Assembly (NCBI GenBank): GCA_028280345.1
Contig: JANQLY010000011.1
Coordinates: 1 to 64,000 of the forward strand
DNA from: Pseudomonadales bacterium
GTDB lineage: Bacteria; Pseudomonadota; Gammaproteobacteria; Pseudomonadales; UBA7239
DNA: 64,000 bases
Direction: 5' to 3'
Made by a program: the position numbers and the translations under genes. Shown piece after piece: positions 29,278-38,006 of the stretch (positions within the stretch are counted from its first letter, which is position 1; each line of letters opens with the position of its first letter). Below the pieces are notes generated by a model. That model was not told the DNA's origin. It did no database searches and worked only from the letters and a program-made list of their open reading frames with translations.

Positions 29278-30449
29278 CCTATAAATTCCCATTGGCTACG
29301 ACTTCCTGGGATGATGCGGAGTATGCTGCCATTCAGAAGGTGGTCGATTCCGGTCATTTCTCTATGGGGCCACATGTGCAGGCATTTGAGCAGGCATTTG
29401 CTGCAGAGATGGGTAGCCGTTACTGCGTGATGGTGAATTCCGGCTCGTCGGCTAACTTGCTCATGGTGGCCGCTTTGTTTTATAGCGCTAATGATCAGTA
29501 TCAACTGAAAGCAGGTGATGAAGTAATTGTACCCGCTGTTTCCTGGGGGACGACTTATTTTCCGTTATATCAATACGGTTTGAAGTTGAAGTTTGTTGAT
29601 GTTGATCTTGAAACCCTGAATTTTGATTTGCAGGCCCTTGAAGGCGCGATCACTGACAAGACTCGAGCGATACTGGCGGTTAATTTGCTCGGCAATCCTA
29701 ATGATTTTGCAGCTATTGAAGCGATGATTAAAGATCGCAATATAGTGTTGCTGGAAGATAACTGCGAATCCATGGGTGCTGAATTTGGTGGCCGCAAGAC
29801 AGGTACCTTTGGTGTGATGGGTAGCTTTAGCGCATTTTTTTCCCATCATATATCAACCATGGAAGGAGGAATGATTGTCACGGATGATGAAGAGATTTAC
29901 CAGATTCTGCTGTCACTGCGAGCCCATGGCTGGACTCGCAACCTTCCGGATAACAACCTTGTGTGTGGTGAGAAAGACCCAGACCCATTTAAAGAATCCT
30001 TTCGTTTTGTACTGCCTGGCTATAATGTCAGGCCGTTGGAAATGTCCGGTGCGATTGGTATTGAACAGTTGAAAAAGCTCCCGATGCTGGTTGAAGAGCG
30101 CCGTAATAATGCGACGGCTTTTGTCGATGTGATGCGCGATCATCCGGATATCATCGTACAAAAGGAGTTAGGTAAGAGTAGTTGGTTTGGTTTCAGTCTG
30201 GTGATTCGTCCTGATTCAAGCCTGCAGCGGGCAGATCTGTTGGATAAATTGCAGCGGGCCAGTTTTGAGTGTCGTCCCATTGTGGCAGGAAATTTTGCCA
30301 ATAATGAGGTGGTGCGTTATTTCGATTACGAAATATCTGGCGAACTGATAAATGCTGATCATGTTGACCGGCAAGGTCTATTTATTGGTAATCACCATTA
30401 TCCGATGGCTGAAGCGGTTGCTGCTCTGCAGCAGCTTGTCGCGGGCTAA
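29274..30449 (+). CDS. colD: ColD-like GDP-4-keto-6-deoxymannose 3-dehydratase
   Basis: Aminotransferase-fold PLP (or PMP) enzyme of the DegT/DnrJ family, 391 residues. In ordinary members a Lys eight residues before the final G of E-G-G holds PLP. Here the text is F-F-S-H-H-I-S-T-M-E-G-G, and His191 stands at the Lys position. This replacement is the hallmark of ColD, which removes the 3-hydroxyl of GDP-4-keto-6-deoxymannose for colitose. The gene overlaps colC by 4 nt and follows gmd, giving the complete Gmd-ColD-ColC route. Confidence 0.85.
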   Translation: MTYKFPLATTSWDDAEYAAIQKVVDSGHFSMGPHVQAFEQAFAAEMGSRYCVMVNSGSSANLLMVAALFYSANDQYQLKAGDEVIVPAVSWGTTYFPLYQYGLKLKFVDVDLETLNFDLQALEGAITDKTRAILAVNLLGNPNDFAAIEAMIKDRNIVLLEDNCESMGAEFGGRKTGTFGVMGSFSAFFSHHISTMEGGMIVTDDEEIYQILLSLRAHGWTRNLPDNNLVCGEKDPDPFKESFRFVLPGYNVRPLEMSGAIGIEQLKKLPMLVEERRNNATAFVDVMRDHPDIIVQKELGKSSWFGFSLVIRPDSSLQRADLLDKLQRASFECRPIVAGNFANNEVVRYFDYEISGELINADHVDRQGLFIGNHHYPMAEAVAALQQLVAG

Positions 30450-30450
30450 T

Positions 30451-31335
30451 ATGGTTATCGTTAAATTAAAAGGCGGGCTTGGTAACCAGCTGTTTCAGTA
30501 CGCGTTCGGCCGTGCGCGGGCGTTGGAATCTGGTCAGGAACTGATCCTGGATATTTCCCATTATATGCCCGGCGGCGAAGGGGAGCACTCCTGGCCCTAT
30601 GAGCTACATAAATTCCATATAGCGGCACAAACAGAGTTGAGTCGCGAGCAGAAAAAAGTTCTAAAATATAATTTTGAGAAAACCGGCATTAAAAACTGGT
30701 GGGCAAAACGCTTTTTTCCTGTAGAGAATTACAACGAAACATCGCTTGCGTTTGAGGCGGCATTAGTGCCTGCGCAGCGTGGCACCCATTATATTTACGA
30801 TGGTTATTTTCAGACCGAGCGCTATTTTTCTTCTGCTCGTGATATGTTACTTGAAGAAATCAGCCTGAAGGCGCCGATGAGTGAGCGCAGTACCACTATG
30901 CTTGAGCAAATTCGCCAGAGCCATTCCGTAGCTCTGCATGTGCGTCGCGGTGATTATATATCAAACCCGGCTGCAAATGCTGTTCACGGCACCTGCTCGC
31001 TGGACTATTATTGTGCCGCAATGTCCCGACTTGAAACTGAGTTGAATGATTTGTGCTATTTTGTATTTTCCGATGATATTGAGTGGTGTAAGGAAAATCT
31101 TTCATCTGCCGGAAAGTTTGTTTATGCCGATTACGATCAGGCAGTGCCGCCAGAAGAAGACATGATGTTGATGCGCGCCTGCAATCATCAGGTGATAGCT
31201 AATAGCAGTTTTAGCTGGTGGGCAGCCTGGCTTAACGAAAATTCTGAAAAGCGGGTGGTTGCACCGAAAGTCTGGTTTCGAGATACAGCTATGGTAGCTG
31301 ATGATTTAGTACCGACGAGTTGGATCAGATTGTGA
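30451..31335 (+). CDS. GT11-family fucosyl/colitosyltransferase
   Basis: Glycosyltransferase of family 11 (alpha-1,2-fucosyltransferase type), 294 residues from the ATG at 30451, one base after the colD stop. It has the N-terminal K-L-K-G-G-L-G-N-Q-L-F-Q-Y and the H-V-R-R-G-D-Y motif (HxRRGDY), plus S-S-F-S-W-W near the end. GT11 enzymes use GDP-fucose. Some relatives, such as E. coli O55 WbgN, use GDP-colitose. With gmd, colD and colC in the same operon, colitose is the likely donor sugar. Confidence 0.88.
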   Translation: MVIVKLKGGLGNQLFQYAFGRARALESGQELILDISHYMPGGEGEHSWPYELHKFHIAAQTELSREQKKVLKYNFEKTGIKNWWAKRFFPVENYNETSLAFEAALVPAQRGTHYIYDGYFQTERYFSSARDMLLEEISLKAPMSERSTTMLEQIRQSHSVALHVRRGDYISNPAANAVHGTCSLDYYCAAMSRLETELNDLCYFVFSDDIEWCKENLSSAGKFVYADYDQAVPPEEDMMLMRACNHQVIANSSFSWWAAWLNENSEKRVVAPKVWFRDTAMVADDLVPTSWIRL

Positions 31336-31357
31336 GAATTAACAGCAGGGGCCTGTC

Positions 31358-32035
31358 ATGGGGTTGAGACGAAAGTTTCGCAATTTTAAGGCAAAGTACT
31401 TTAAAGAGACGGAAACGCTTGAACAGCGTTTTCAGCGCGAAGTCAATCGCTGGTTTGCGGACAAGGGTGATGAAACCCTGCGTCTGGATTATCCGTTGAC
31501 CGCAGAGAGTATTGTGGTGGATCTGGGTGGCTACCATGGTGATTTTGCTGACAGTATTTACTCTCGCTATGGCTCCGAAATATTTGTATTTGAACCAATG
31601 CCGGGCTTTTTTTCGATGTGTGAAGAACGCTTTCGCAATAATCCGAAGATTCATTGTTATATGTATGGCTTGTCAGACAAACCGGGTTTTTTTCAGATAT
31701 CTGAAGATGAAGATGCTTCGAGTATTTCACGCGATACACAGGGTAAAAACTGTGTGAACGTGGAAGTGCGTTCAGTAGTTGATGAATACGCTGCACTGCT
31801 GCAAGGTAGAAAAATCGACTTGCTAAAAATTAACATTGAGGGTGGTGAGTTTGAGGTTTTGCCAGCCCTGATCGAATCGGGGTTGATTCGCCAGGTTAAA
31901 AATATCCAGGTACAGTTTCATACCTTTATTGATGATGCTGAGAAAAAACGCGCTGCGATTCGCAAAGCTTTGAAAAAGACTCATGTTGAATCCTGGAGTT
32001 ATGAGTTTGTCTGGGAAAACTGGGTGTTGAAGTGA
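31358..32035 (+). CDS. FkbM-family methyltransferase
   Basis: SAM-dependent O-methyltransferase of the FkbM family, 225 residues. Motif I is I-V-V-D-L-G-G-Y-H-G-D-F, followed by V-F-E-P-M-P, Y-G-L-S-D, L-L-K-I-N-I-E-G-G-E-F-E-V-L and a C-terminal W-E-N. Such enzymes often methylate sugar hydroxyls in polysaccharide loci. It sits between the GT11 and GT10 genes in the operon, so it probably caps or decorates the same glycan. GGGG precedes the ATG. Confidence 0.85.
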   Translation: MGLRRKFRNFKAKYFKETETLEQRFQREVNRWFADKGDETLRLDYPLTAESIVVDLGGYHGDFADSIYSRYGSEIFVFEPMPGFFSMCEERFRNNPKIHCYMYGLSDKPGFFQISEDEDASSISRDTQGKNCVNVEVRSVVDEYAALLQGRKIDLLKINIEGGEFEVLPALIESGLIRQVKNIQVQFHTFIDDAEKKRAAIRKALKKTHVESWSYEFVWENWVLK

Positions 32036-33063
32036 CATTGGCGATGAAGCAAGCCAGGTTGGTTGCCCCGGGTTTGGTTGAAGACAGAATATTCGATCTC
32101 AATGATCCGGGAAATCGTGATCGCTGTTTTGAACCCTATGCCCAATTGCAACAAGGTTTTCATAAATATGGTATAGAACTGCATACCCCGGACAGGGTTG
32201 TAGGAAAAAATATTGCTTTTGATCTTCATATGAATGTTGCGGAAGTGGACTCTGCAGTACCATCCTATGTGATGTTGTTGGAAACGCCAGCGATTCATCC
32301 GCCGAATGGAGATATAGGCGGGGCATCAGCTTTTCGCAAGGTATTTACCTGGAATGATGATCTTGTTGATGGTGAGACTTATATCAAATTGAATTTTCCC
32401 AGCCCGATTGCGGTGCCTGCGGTTGATGGCTTTGCCGGGCGAGATAGTTTCTGTTGTCTTATCGCGGGCAATAAGCAGGTCGCACAGGCAGATGAGCGTG
32501 AATTGTATTCGGAGCGTGTCAAAAGTATACGCTGGTTTGAACAACATGCCGCGCAGGATTTTGTGCTGTACGGTATTGGTTGGGATAAAAGGGCGCCGTG
32601 GGAACCGCCTTTGTCAGAGGAAGAACAAAAGGCGAAGAAATTTTTATGGTTCAGGAAAGCAAAGCCACGCCGGGCTTTTCCAAGCTATGCGGGAAAGGTT
32701 GTCTCGAAAGCGGATGTCTTGCGCCGAACACGCTTTTCTATTTGCTACGAAAACCTGCGTGACTACCCAGGGTATATCACAGAAAAAATTTTTGATTGTT
32801 TTTTTTCCGGTTGCGTGCCTGTGTACTGGGGGCCGGGTAATATCCACGATTATATCCCCGAAGATTGTTTTATTGATCGGCGTAATTTCAAGGATACTGC
32901 CGGGGTCTATGACTACCTTAAATCCATGACAGAACAGCGCTATTGTGAGTACCAGGAAAATATGCGCAATTTTGTCGGCAGCGAGGCGATACTGGACTTT
33001 GGTTGTGAGCGTTTTGTCGAAACACTAGTACAGCATATTCTCAAGGACGTCGGTAGCTTATGA
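32032..33063 (+). CDS. GT10-family fucosyltransferase-like protein
   Basis: Alpha-1,3/4-fucosyltransferase family (GT10), 343 residues. The diagnostic C-terminal block is present: F-S-I-C-Y-E-N followed by Y-I-T-E-K-I-F-D-C-F-F-S-G-C-V-P-V-Y-W-G (about 235-270). No membrane anchor is seen. The start overlaps the FkbM stop (GTGA); an ATG at 32044 is also possible. With GT11 this gives two fucosyl/colitosyl-type transferases in one operon. The donor is likely GDP-colitose, and the acceptor is unknown. Confidence 0.85.
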   Translation: MTLAMKQARLVAPGLVEDRIFDLNDPGNRDRCFEPYAQLQQGFHKYGIELHTPDRVVGKNIAFDLHMNVAEVDSAVPSYVMLLETPAIHPPNGDIGGASAFRKVFTWNDDLVDGETYIKLNFPSPIAVPAVDGFAGRDSFCCLIAGNKQVAQADERELYSERVKSIRWFEQHAAQDFVLYGIGWDKRAPWEPPLSEEEQKAKKFLWFRKAKPRRAFPSYAGKVVSKADVLRRTRFSICYENLRDYPGYITEKIFDCFFSGCVPVYWGPGNIHDYIPEDCFIDRRNFKDTAGVYDYLKSMTEQRYCEYQENMRNFVGSEAILDFGCERFVETLVQHILKDVGSL

Positions 33064-34061
33064 GTGAGCCCGCAGTCAGTGTCCTGATGCCAGCTTACAA
33101 TGCCGCTGCACATATTTGTGAGGCGGTCGACAGTGTACTGGCGCAAACATTTCAAAATTTTGAATTGTTGATTGTTAATGATGGCAGTAGTGATGATACG
33201 GTAGCTCTTGTTGAGTCTTATTCTGATGATCGCATCCGCCTGGTAAATAATGAGCAAAACCTCGGTTTGCCGGCCACATTAAATAAGGGAATTTCAATGT
33301 GTAAAGCACCTTACATTGCGCGTATGGATGCCGACGATATCTGCTATGCCGATCGTTTACAAAAACAGTTTGACTTCATGGAAGATCATCCGCAAGTCGG
33401 TTTGCTCGGGGGGTGGGCGAAGAAGTTTGACGCAGAAGAAGGTGATATGATCCACCCGGCGACCAGTAGTGAAAATCTTAAAATTAATTTATTGATTTCC
33501 TGTGTTTTTATTCATCCGTCCGTGATGTTTAGACGTTCAGCCTTAGGGAAACTTGATGTTTTGTATAGAGATGTTGTTGCGGAGGATTACGATTTGTGGA
33601 TCAGACTCGCTGAAGTGACAGAGGTCGCGAATATACCGGAATTCTTGCTGCAGTATCGGGTTCATGGAGGGCAGTTAACTCAAAGTAAAAAAACAGAGAA
33701 TAATGATGAGTCAATGGGTATCCGCTTTTCTTTGTTGGAGAATTTGCTGGGGAATATTACAGAGGAAGATAAAGCATCTTTGCTGGATATTGTTAACCAG
33801 GACTGGAGAGAAGATAAAGTGGCAGCCATTCTTTTATTGTGTTCCAGGATGTTGGCTGCAAATGAAAGTTATAAGAAATATAGACAGGAAGAGTTGCTGG
33901 AATGGGTTAGAGGTATTATCAATCCGGTAACGCTAAATTTTCGTAGTTATAGCAAGAGTACACAAAGAGAGCTATGTAGAAAATTCCACAGGCTACTTAA
34001 GCTTGTATTGCCTGAAAAAAAGATCAATAAAATTCGGCTTAGAAGTTATTTTCCGTTTTAG
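33060..34061 (+). CDS. family 2 glycosyltransferase
   Basis: GT-A inverting glycosyltransferase, 333 residues. It begins V-S-V-L-M-P-A-Y-N-A-A, then V-N-D-G-S-S-D-D-T and the metal-binding M-D-A-D-D (about 90-94), followed by the acceptor domain with V-A-E-D-Y-D-L-W. It starts within the GT10 stop (4-nt overlap), which indicates translational coupling. It closes the plus-strand operon, and its end overlaps the convergent gene at 34039 by 23 nt. The sugar is unknown. Confidence 0.85.
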   Translation: MSEPAVSVLMPAYNAAAHICEAVDSVLAQTFQNFELLIVNDGSSDDTVALVESYSDDRIRLVNNEQNLGLPATLNKGISMCKAPYIARMDADDICYADRLQKQFDFMEDHPQVGLLGGWAKKFDAEEGDMIHPATSSENLKINLLISCVFIHPSVMFRRSALGKLDVLYRDVVAEDYDLWIRLAEVTEVANIPEFLLQYRVHGGQLTQSKKTENNDESMGIRFSLLENLLGNITEEDKASLLDIVNQDWREDKVAAILLLCSRMLAANESYKKYRQEELLEWVRGIINPVTLNFRSYSKSTQRELCRKFHRLLKLVLPEKKINKIRLRSYFPF

Positions 34062-34977
34062 CAGACTTACTGATAAAGGTTCGGCGTAAAAAAGCTTTGA
34101 CCTGGTGTTCATCCTGAGTTGGAATTTCCATGAAGCCGATCCCTTCTTTTTCTAAAAAGTAAGCTTGCCCACGAGCCACGTTTTCCTCCCATTTGGATGA
34201 AGAAGCAATAGAGCTTTGTGCCATGCAGTTTTCTATATTGTCGAGATATTTCTCGCTGTCTGTAATGTCTGCAAACCACCAGAAAGGTGAGGTTAGGCCG
34301 CGTTTGGAGATTTGATAGGTATGTTCTACATGCTCCCAGGCGTTATAAAAGTTTTCATCCATTAGGCCTGTTTGTTCCAGGGCAGAGCGATGATAATAAG
34401 AAAATGCGCCCACACAATGCTGGTAGAGGGCAATACTCTTCCCATCCGGGTAGTCATAGATTAATCGCGGGGCGGGGGCGCCTGTTTCCGAGAAAACGGC
34501 CCTGGATTCATTTTGTAATACCCGCGCAACCCTTGGGTATTTCTTTTTGCGGCTGAACCGGTTGACCAGTTTTTGCCATGTCGGTTGTGGAAGGTATTTG
34601 ATCTCGTCTGGTTGTTCGCGATTGGCAGGGCCTTGCAGGGCGTAGTTGAGGTGCATAAGGGAGGAGGTGTTAGCGGTATCAATATAAGCATGAAAAACAT
34701 TGCTATCCTTAATGATGACATCGTCTTCCATAATGAAAATATGCTCGCAGTTTTTTTTCATGAGGTAGCGCAAAGCGTCATTCTTGGTGATTGCAACACC
34801 CTGGTTGGATTCGTGCTGAATAATATGTGCTTGTGGTGGGTAGGCGGAATCATCATAGGGAGTGCCATCATTGACGATGACGAAATGATCTATGATCTGT
34901 TCCGGAACCGTAAATGCAGATTGGCAAATTTTTTCCGGCGCATTATATGTAATGAGTCCGAGGCCTATTTGAGACAT
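34039..34977 (-). CDS. GT2-like glycosyltransferase
   Basis: Protein of 312 residues with a GT-A fold start (G-L-G-L-I-T-Y-N-A-P), F-V-I-V-N-D-G-T-P, N-Q-G-V-A-I-T-K-N-D-A and the acidic M-E-D-D-V (about 92-96) that would bind the nucleotide-sugar metal. The C-terminal part has W-E-H-V-E-H-T. It is a probable glycosyltransferase of unknown sugar. It is transcribed alone, convergent to the colitose operon. Confidence 0.75.
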   Translation of the reverse strand: MSQIGLGLITYNAPEKICQSAFTVPEQIIDHFVIVNDGTPYDDSAYPPQAHIIQHESNQGVAITKNDALRYLMKKNCEHIFIMEDDVIIKDSNVFHAYIDTANTSSLMHLNYALQGPANREQPDEIKYLPQPTWQKLVNRFSRKKKYPRVARVLQNESRAVFSETGAPAPRLIYDYPDGKSIALYQHCVGAFSYYHRSALEQTGLMDENFYNAWEHVEHTYQISKRGLTSPFWWFADITDSEKYLDNIENCMAQSSIASSSKWEENVARGQAYFLEKEGIGFMEIPTQDEHQVKAFLRRTFISKSAKTENNF

Positions 34978-35229
34978 GATTGGCAGCCTTAAAAATTAGG
35001 GCCAGCATAGCTACTGTGATTTAAATAAGCAACAATTTTAGAGTGGACGCATCTTATAGCGTCTTGGATTTTGATAGGAAGCCTGGTATCATGGCTGCGT
35101 TTTATTGAGTCTTGAGCTTGATCGCTAATGGTAAGTTTTGGTCTTGTTCAGGAATTGCATGTGTAGTTTCTTTTTATGGCTCAGTAAGGGAATATTAGCG
35201 AACCATTTTTTAATTTTCATATTGTTACT

Positions 35230-36189
35230 GTGAACTCACCTGCAAAGAAAGCTCTCATTTACTCTACCTATCACCCGGATGGACATCTGGGTAAACATGT
35301 TACTGATCAATTAAGTTCTTATGCTGACTTAGGGCTTGAGATATTTGTTGTAGACACGTCAGGTGGTGATCTGGGGGCGCGAAAATCTTTCTGTGAGAAA
35401 ATAGGTGCAACGTTCTTGCCGAGAAAAAATACCGGTTACGACTTCACCAGTTATAAATACGGTTTGCAATTCTTGGAAAAAGAAACGAGCCTGTTAGATG
35501 AAGGAACGTCTATTCTATTAGCTAATGATTCCTGTTTTGGTCCGCTTTTCCCCTTGCAGGATATTTTCGATAAGCTGGAACGCTATAAAGACCGTAAAGT
35601 GTGCGTTGGCCTGACAGATAGTCATTTGCGTAAAAGCTATCATTTGCAGAGTTATTGGCTTTACATAGAGAGTAATGCTACTCCTGCGTTATTGAAATTT
35701 TTTGAGTTGATGCCCGAAATAGAGGAAAGAGACGATGCTATTGAGCATGGTGAGCTTGCACTATCGGCATTTTTGCGTTTTCAGAAGGTTAAACTGGTAC
35801 CCCTGTATACCCAGGAGGCTTGTGCAGATGCGATTATTGAGCAACTGCGTTTTCCATATATTTTGAAAAAGAAGTATTGGGTATTTCAGGGGCTTCCCAA
35901 GCCAGAGAAGGCGGTGAAGAATGCTGTGCGCAGGCATTTGAAAGGCCGAGCTATGACAAAAGAGCTGAACCCAAGTATCTCATTGATGCCTGTGCTGGTT
36001 GATCAGCTACATTGCCCATTTGTTAAAATCCAGAGACTCCGGGATGATTTGTTCAGGTGTGGTTATTGGGATGCGTGGTCGGAAATGGCGCTGGATAAAT
36101 ATCCCGTATTGAAAGAGCAATGTGAAGATTATCTGGTAAATACAGGGCAGTTAAAAAATATTGCAAAGCACGGCAGCTATAACAAATAA
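35230..36189 (+). CDS. RgpF-like (rhamnan synthesis protein F family) protein
   Basis: Glycan-assembly protein of the RgpF family, 319 residues. It shows L-I-Y-S-T-Y-H-P-D-G, N-T-G-Y-D-F-T-S-Y-K-Y-G and L-L-A-N-D-S-C-F-G-P-L, the segments that identify these proteins. They act as glycosyltransferases in rhamnan-type surface polysaccharides. The GTG start has no good Shine-Dalgarno, so the N-terminus is uncertain. The 252-bp gap before it shows nothing recognisable. Confidence 0.75.
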   Translation: MNSPAKKALIYSTYHPDGHLGKHVTDQLSSYADLGLEIFVVDTSGGDLGARKSFCEKIGATFLPRKNTGYDFTSYKYGLQFLEKETSLLDEGTSILLANDSCFGPLFPLQDIFDKLERYKDRKVCVGLTDSHLRKSYHLQSYWLYIESNATPALLKFFELMPEIEERDDAIEHGELALSAFLRFQKVKLVPLYTQEACADAIIEQLRFPYILKKKYWVFQGLPKPEKAVKNAVRRHLKGRAMTKELNPSISLMPVLVDQLHCPFVKIQRLRDDLFRCGYWDAWSEMALDKYPVLKEQCEDYLVNTGQLKNIAKHGSYNK

Positions 36190-36229
36190 GCTCGACGCTA
36201 ACGAATAGCCTTGTGAGAAAAACGTTCGG

Positions 36230-36949
36230 TTATGTTTCCCTTTTAGGGGGATACATGGTATCGACTACGTCCGTAATATCGATATCCCATTTAAGAAGGT
36301 CGGAATCATAATCACCAATCTTTTTTGCAATAATGGCTACGCCAAGATTGACGTTGTATTTCCACATCTCTCGCGTTGGGGCATCTTCAGATAGTGAGTA
36401 GCATCTTCCCGGGATGCCTTCTGTCGCTGTAATAACTTCAAAGCCAGTAAACTGATTAAAAAGCACACGGAGGCCATTTACCGGGAATCGCCAGAAATCC
36501 CACGGTTGCTCATGCTCGGGCCAGACCGGGTGTGTTGAGACGAAGACATAGCCGCCGGTATTCATTACTTTGTTTGTTTCCAGAACTACCTTCCAGGGAA
36601 AAAGAAGGTGTTCGAAAACAGATACTGAATAGACGAAATCAAACTTTTTGTCAGGGAAAACACTACCAAGTTTGTGGGCGTCACCGACAACATCGACACC
36701 GCCACCTTCCCTGACATCAAAGCCGGTATAGTCTGTGCAGTGTGGGAATATATCTCTGCGTGTCAGGTCAGAAACGTCTCTGGAGCCGATTTCAAGTATT
36801 GAGGGATTTTCTTTTTGTTGGGTTAGTACCTTGAAATCCTCGAAAACCTGATGATAAGGGTCGTTTAAGCTCGACTTTACATATGGCGCATGCAGGCTGT
36901 TAAGAGTTTTGGCAAAATGCGCTTTCAACTTTCGCTTTAATTTGGACAT
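36230..36949 (-). CDS. SAM-dependent methyltransferase, paralogue of the 25505 gene
   Basis: Protein of 239 residues with S-I-L-E-I-G-S-R-D-V, Y-T-G-F-D-V, D-V-V-G-D-A-H-K-L and F-D-F-V-Y-S-V-S-V-F-E-H. It is plainly a duplicate of the 25505-26224 product and has the same C-terminus (V-V-D-T-M-Y-P). I start it at the ATG at 36949, where alignment with its paralogue begins. A long in-frame extension to a TTG at 37012 would run into an inverted repeat. It is probably a glycan methyltransferase. Confidence 0.8.
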   Translation of the reverse strand: MSKLKRKLKAHFAKTLNSLHAPYVKSSLNDPYHQVFEDFKVLTQQKENPSILEIGSRDVSDLTRRDIFPHCTDYTGFDVREGGGVDVVGDAHKLGSVFPDKKFDFVYSVSVFEHLLFPWKVVLETNKVMNTGGYVFVSTHPVWPEHEQPWDFWRFPVNGLRVLFNQFTGFEVITATEGIPGRCYSLSEDAPTREMWKYNVNLGVAIIAKKIGDYDSDLLKWDIDITDVVDTMYPPKRET

Positions 36950-36991
36950 TGCTTTGAATCTGAGCAGGGAATTTGAGGAGTTGATGGTACA

Positions 36992-37030
36992 CTTCACCCT
37001 AGGTGGGGTCAACTGCCACCCGGGGTGAAG
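36992..37030. repeat. imperfect hairpin between two minus-strand genes
   Basis: Arms CTTCACCC...GGTGG and CCACC...GGGTGAAG pair over 13 bp with a 2-base internal mismatch and a 9-nt loop. It lies 27 bp after the GT2 gene (37058-37975) on the minus strand. There is no T-run after it, so it could be a weak terminator or an mRNA stability element. Confidence 0.6.
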
Positions 37031-37057
37031 CGAGTGGTAGAGTGCTGCTGGCTACTA

Positions 37058-37975
37058 CTAATAATGCCCTTTGATTTTGATCGATAGGGCGAGAAGGTTT
37101 TTACTGGTTTTTGTATAGAGAAAATACATTGCAGAGTTGAAGAAACTGAATTGTGATTTGAGTGTATCTTTTAATGGGGTTAGATCGGGGCTGTCTTTTG
37201 CTGCAATTCTGTGCAGCAGGCTAAATAACAGGGTTTGCAAAAAAAAGCCGGAAAAGTGTTGGGTAAACAATTGGTATTGTTCAGCGTATAGAACCCCTTT
37301 TTTGCGATTTTCCGCACTGATTTGTGCTGCGTGTTTGCGGAAGCTGCATAGTGGTTCAGCAATATAGTAAAGGTTGCCTTTTTCCAGCAAGTGGAACCAC
37401 ATTTCCAGATCAATCAGCTGGCTATAATGTGTATCAAATTGCTTATCAATATCAGAGCGCCGAAAAAGTGTCGCGGAAGGTTCGCCTATGAGATTTTTGG
37501 CGGTGCTGGCACAGCGTTGTTTTATAGTCTGGCCGTTTATGCTTCGATCTTTCGAGCCCAATACCCCCCAGTGATCTACCGCTTGTGAATGCTCATTGAT
37601 TACAGTTCTGGCTGACGTTACCAGTGTGATGTCCGGATTGTGTTCGAGAATGTCTATCTGACGTTTTAGTGCATCTGATGTCATCAAGGTATCATCGGCA
37701 AATAGGCACTTGATGTATTTTCCCTGGGCAAGGCTCAGGGCATAATTGAGATTCTCTGCCTGTCCCAGGTTGGTTGTGTTGGCAACAAAAAGTATGCGTT
37801 CATCTTTCTTCGCATATTGCTGGCATATTTCTACCGAATTATCGCTTGATGCGTCATCACAGATGATTAGCTCGAAGTTACTAAAATTCTGTGCGAGTGC
37901 CGAGTCAATGGCTTCCGGCAGATATTGTGCATAGTTGTAGGTGGGCATAACGATGCTTACCAGAACTTCAGCCAT
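37058..37975 (-). CDS. family 2 glycosyltransferase
   Basis: GT-A glycosyltransferase, 305 residues. It begins V-S-I-V-M-P-T-Y-N-Y-A, with C-D-D-A-S-S-D-N-S and F-A-D-D-T as the metal site. AGGAAA lies 8 nt before the ATG at 37975, favouring it over the upstream ATG at 38005. The donor and acceptor are unknown. It directly follows another GT2 gene (38007-38969) and is probably cotranscribed with it. Confidence 0.85.
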   Translation of the reverse strand: MAEVLVSIVMPTYNYAQYLPEAIDSALAQNFSNFELIICDDASSDNSVEICQQYAKKDERILFVANTTNLGQAENLNYALSLAQGKYIKCLFADDTLMTSDALKRQIDILEHNPDITLVTSARTVINEHSQAVDHWGVLGSKDRSINGQTIKQRCASTAKNLIGEPSATLFRRSDIDKQFDTHYSQLIDLEMWFHLLEKGNLYYIAEPLCSFRKHAAQISAENRKKGVLYAEQYQLFTQHFSGFFLQTLLFSLLHRIAAKDSPDLTPLKDTLKSQFSFFNSAMYFLYTKTSKNLLALSIKIKGHY

Positions 37976-38006
37976 TACAGTTTCCTGCTGTGTTGAGTGA
38001 GTCATC

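Noticed and set aside
29274..30449. Perosamine synthase as an alternative call for the DegT-family gene.
   Set aside because: Perosamine synthase needs the PLP lysine, and here that position is His.
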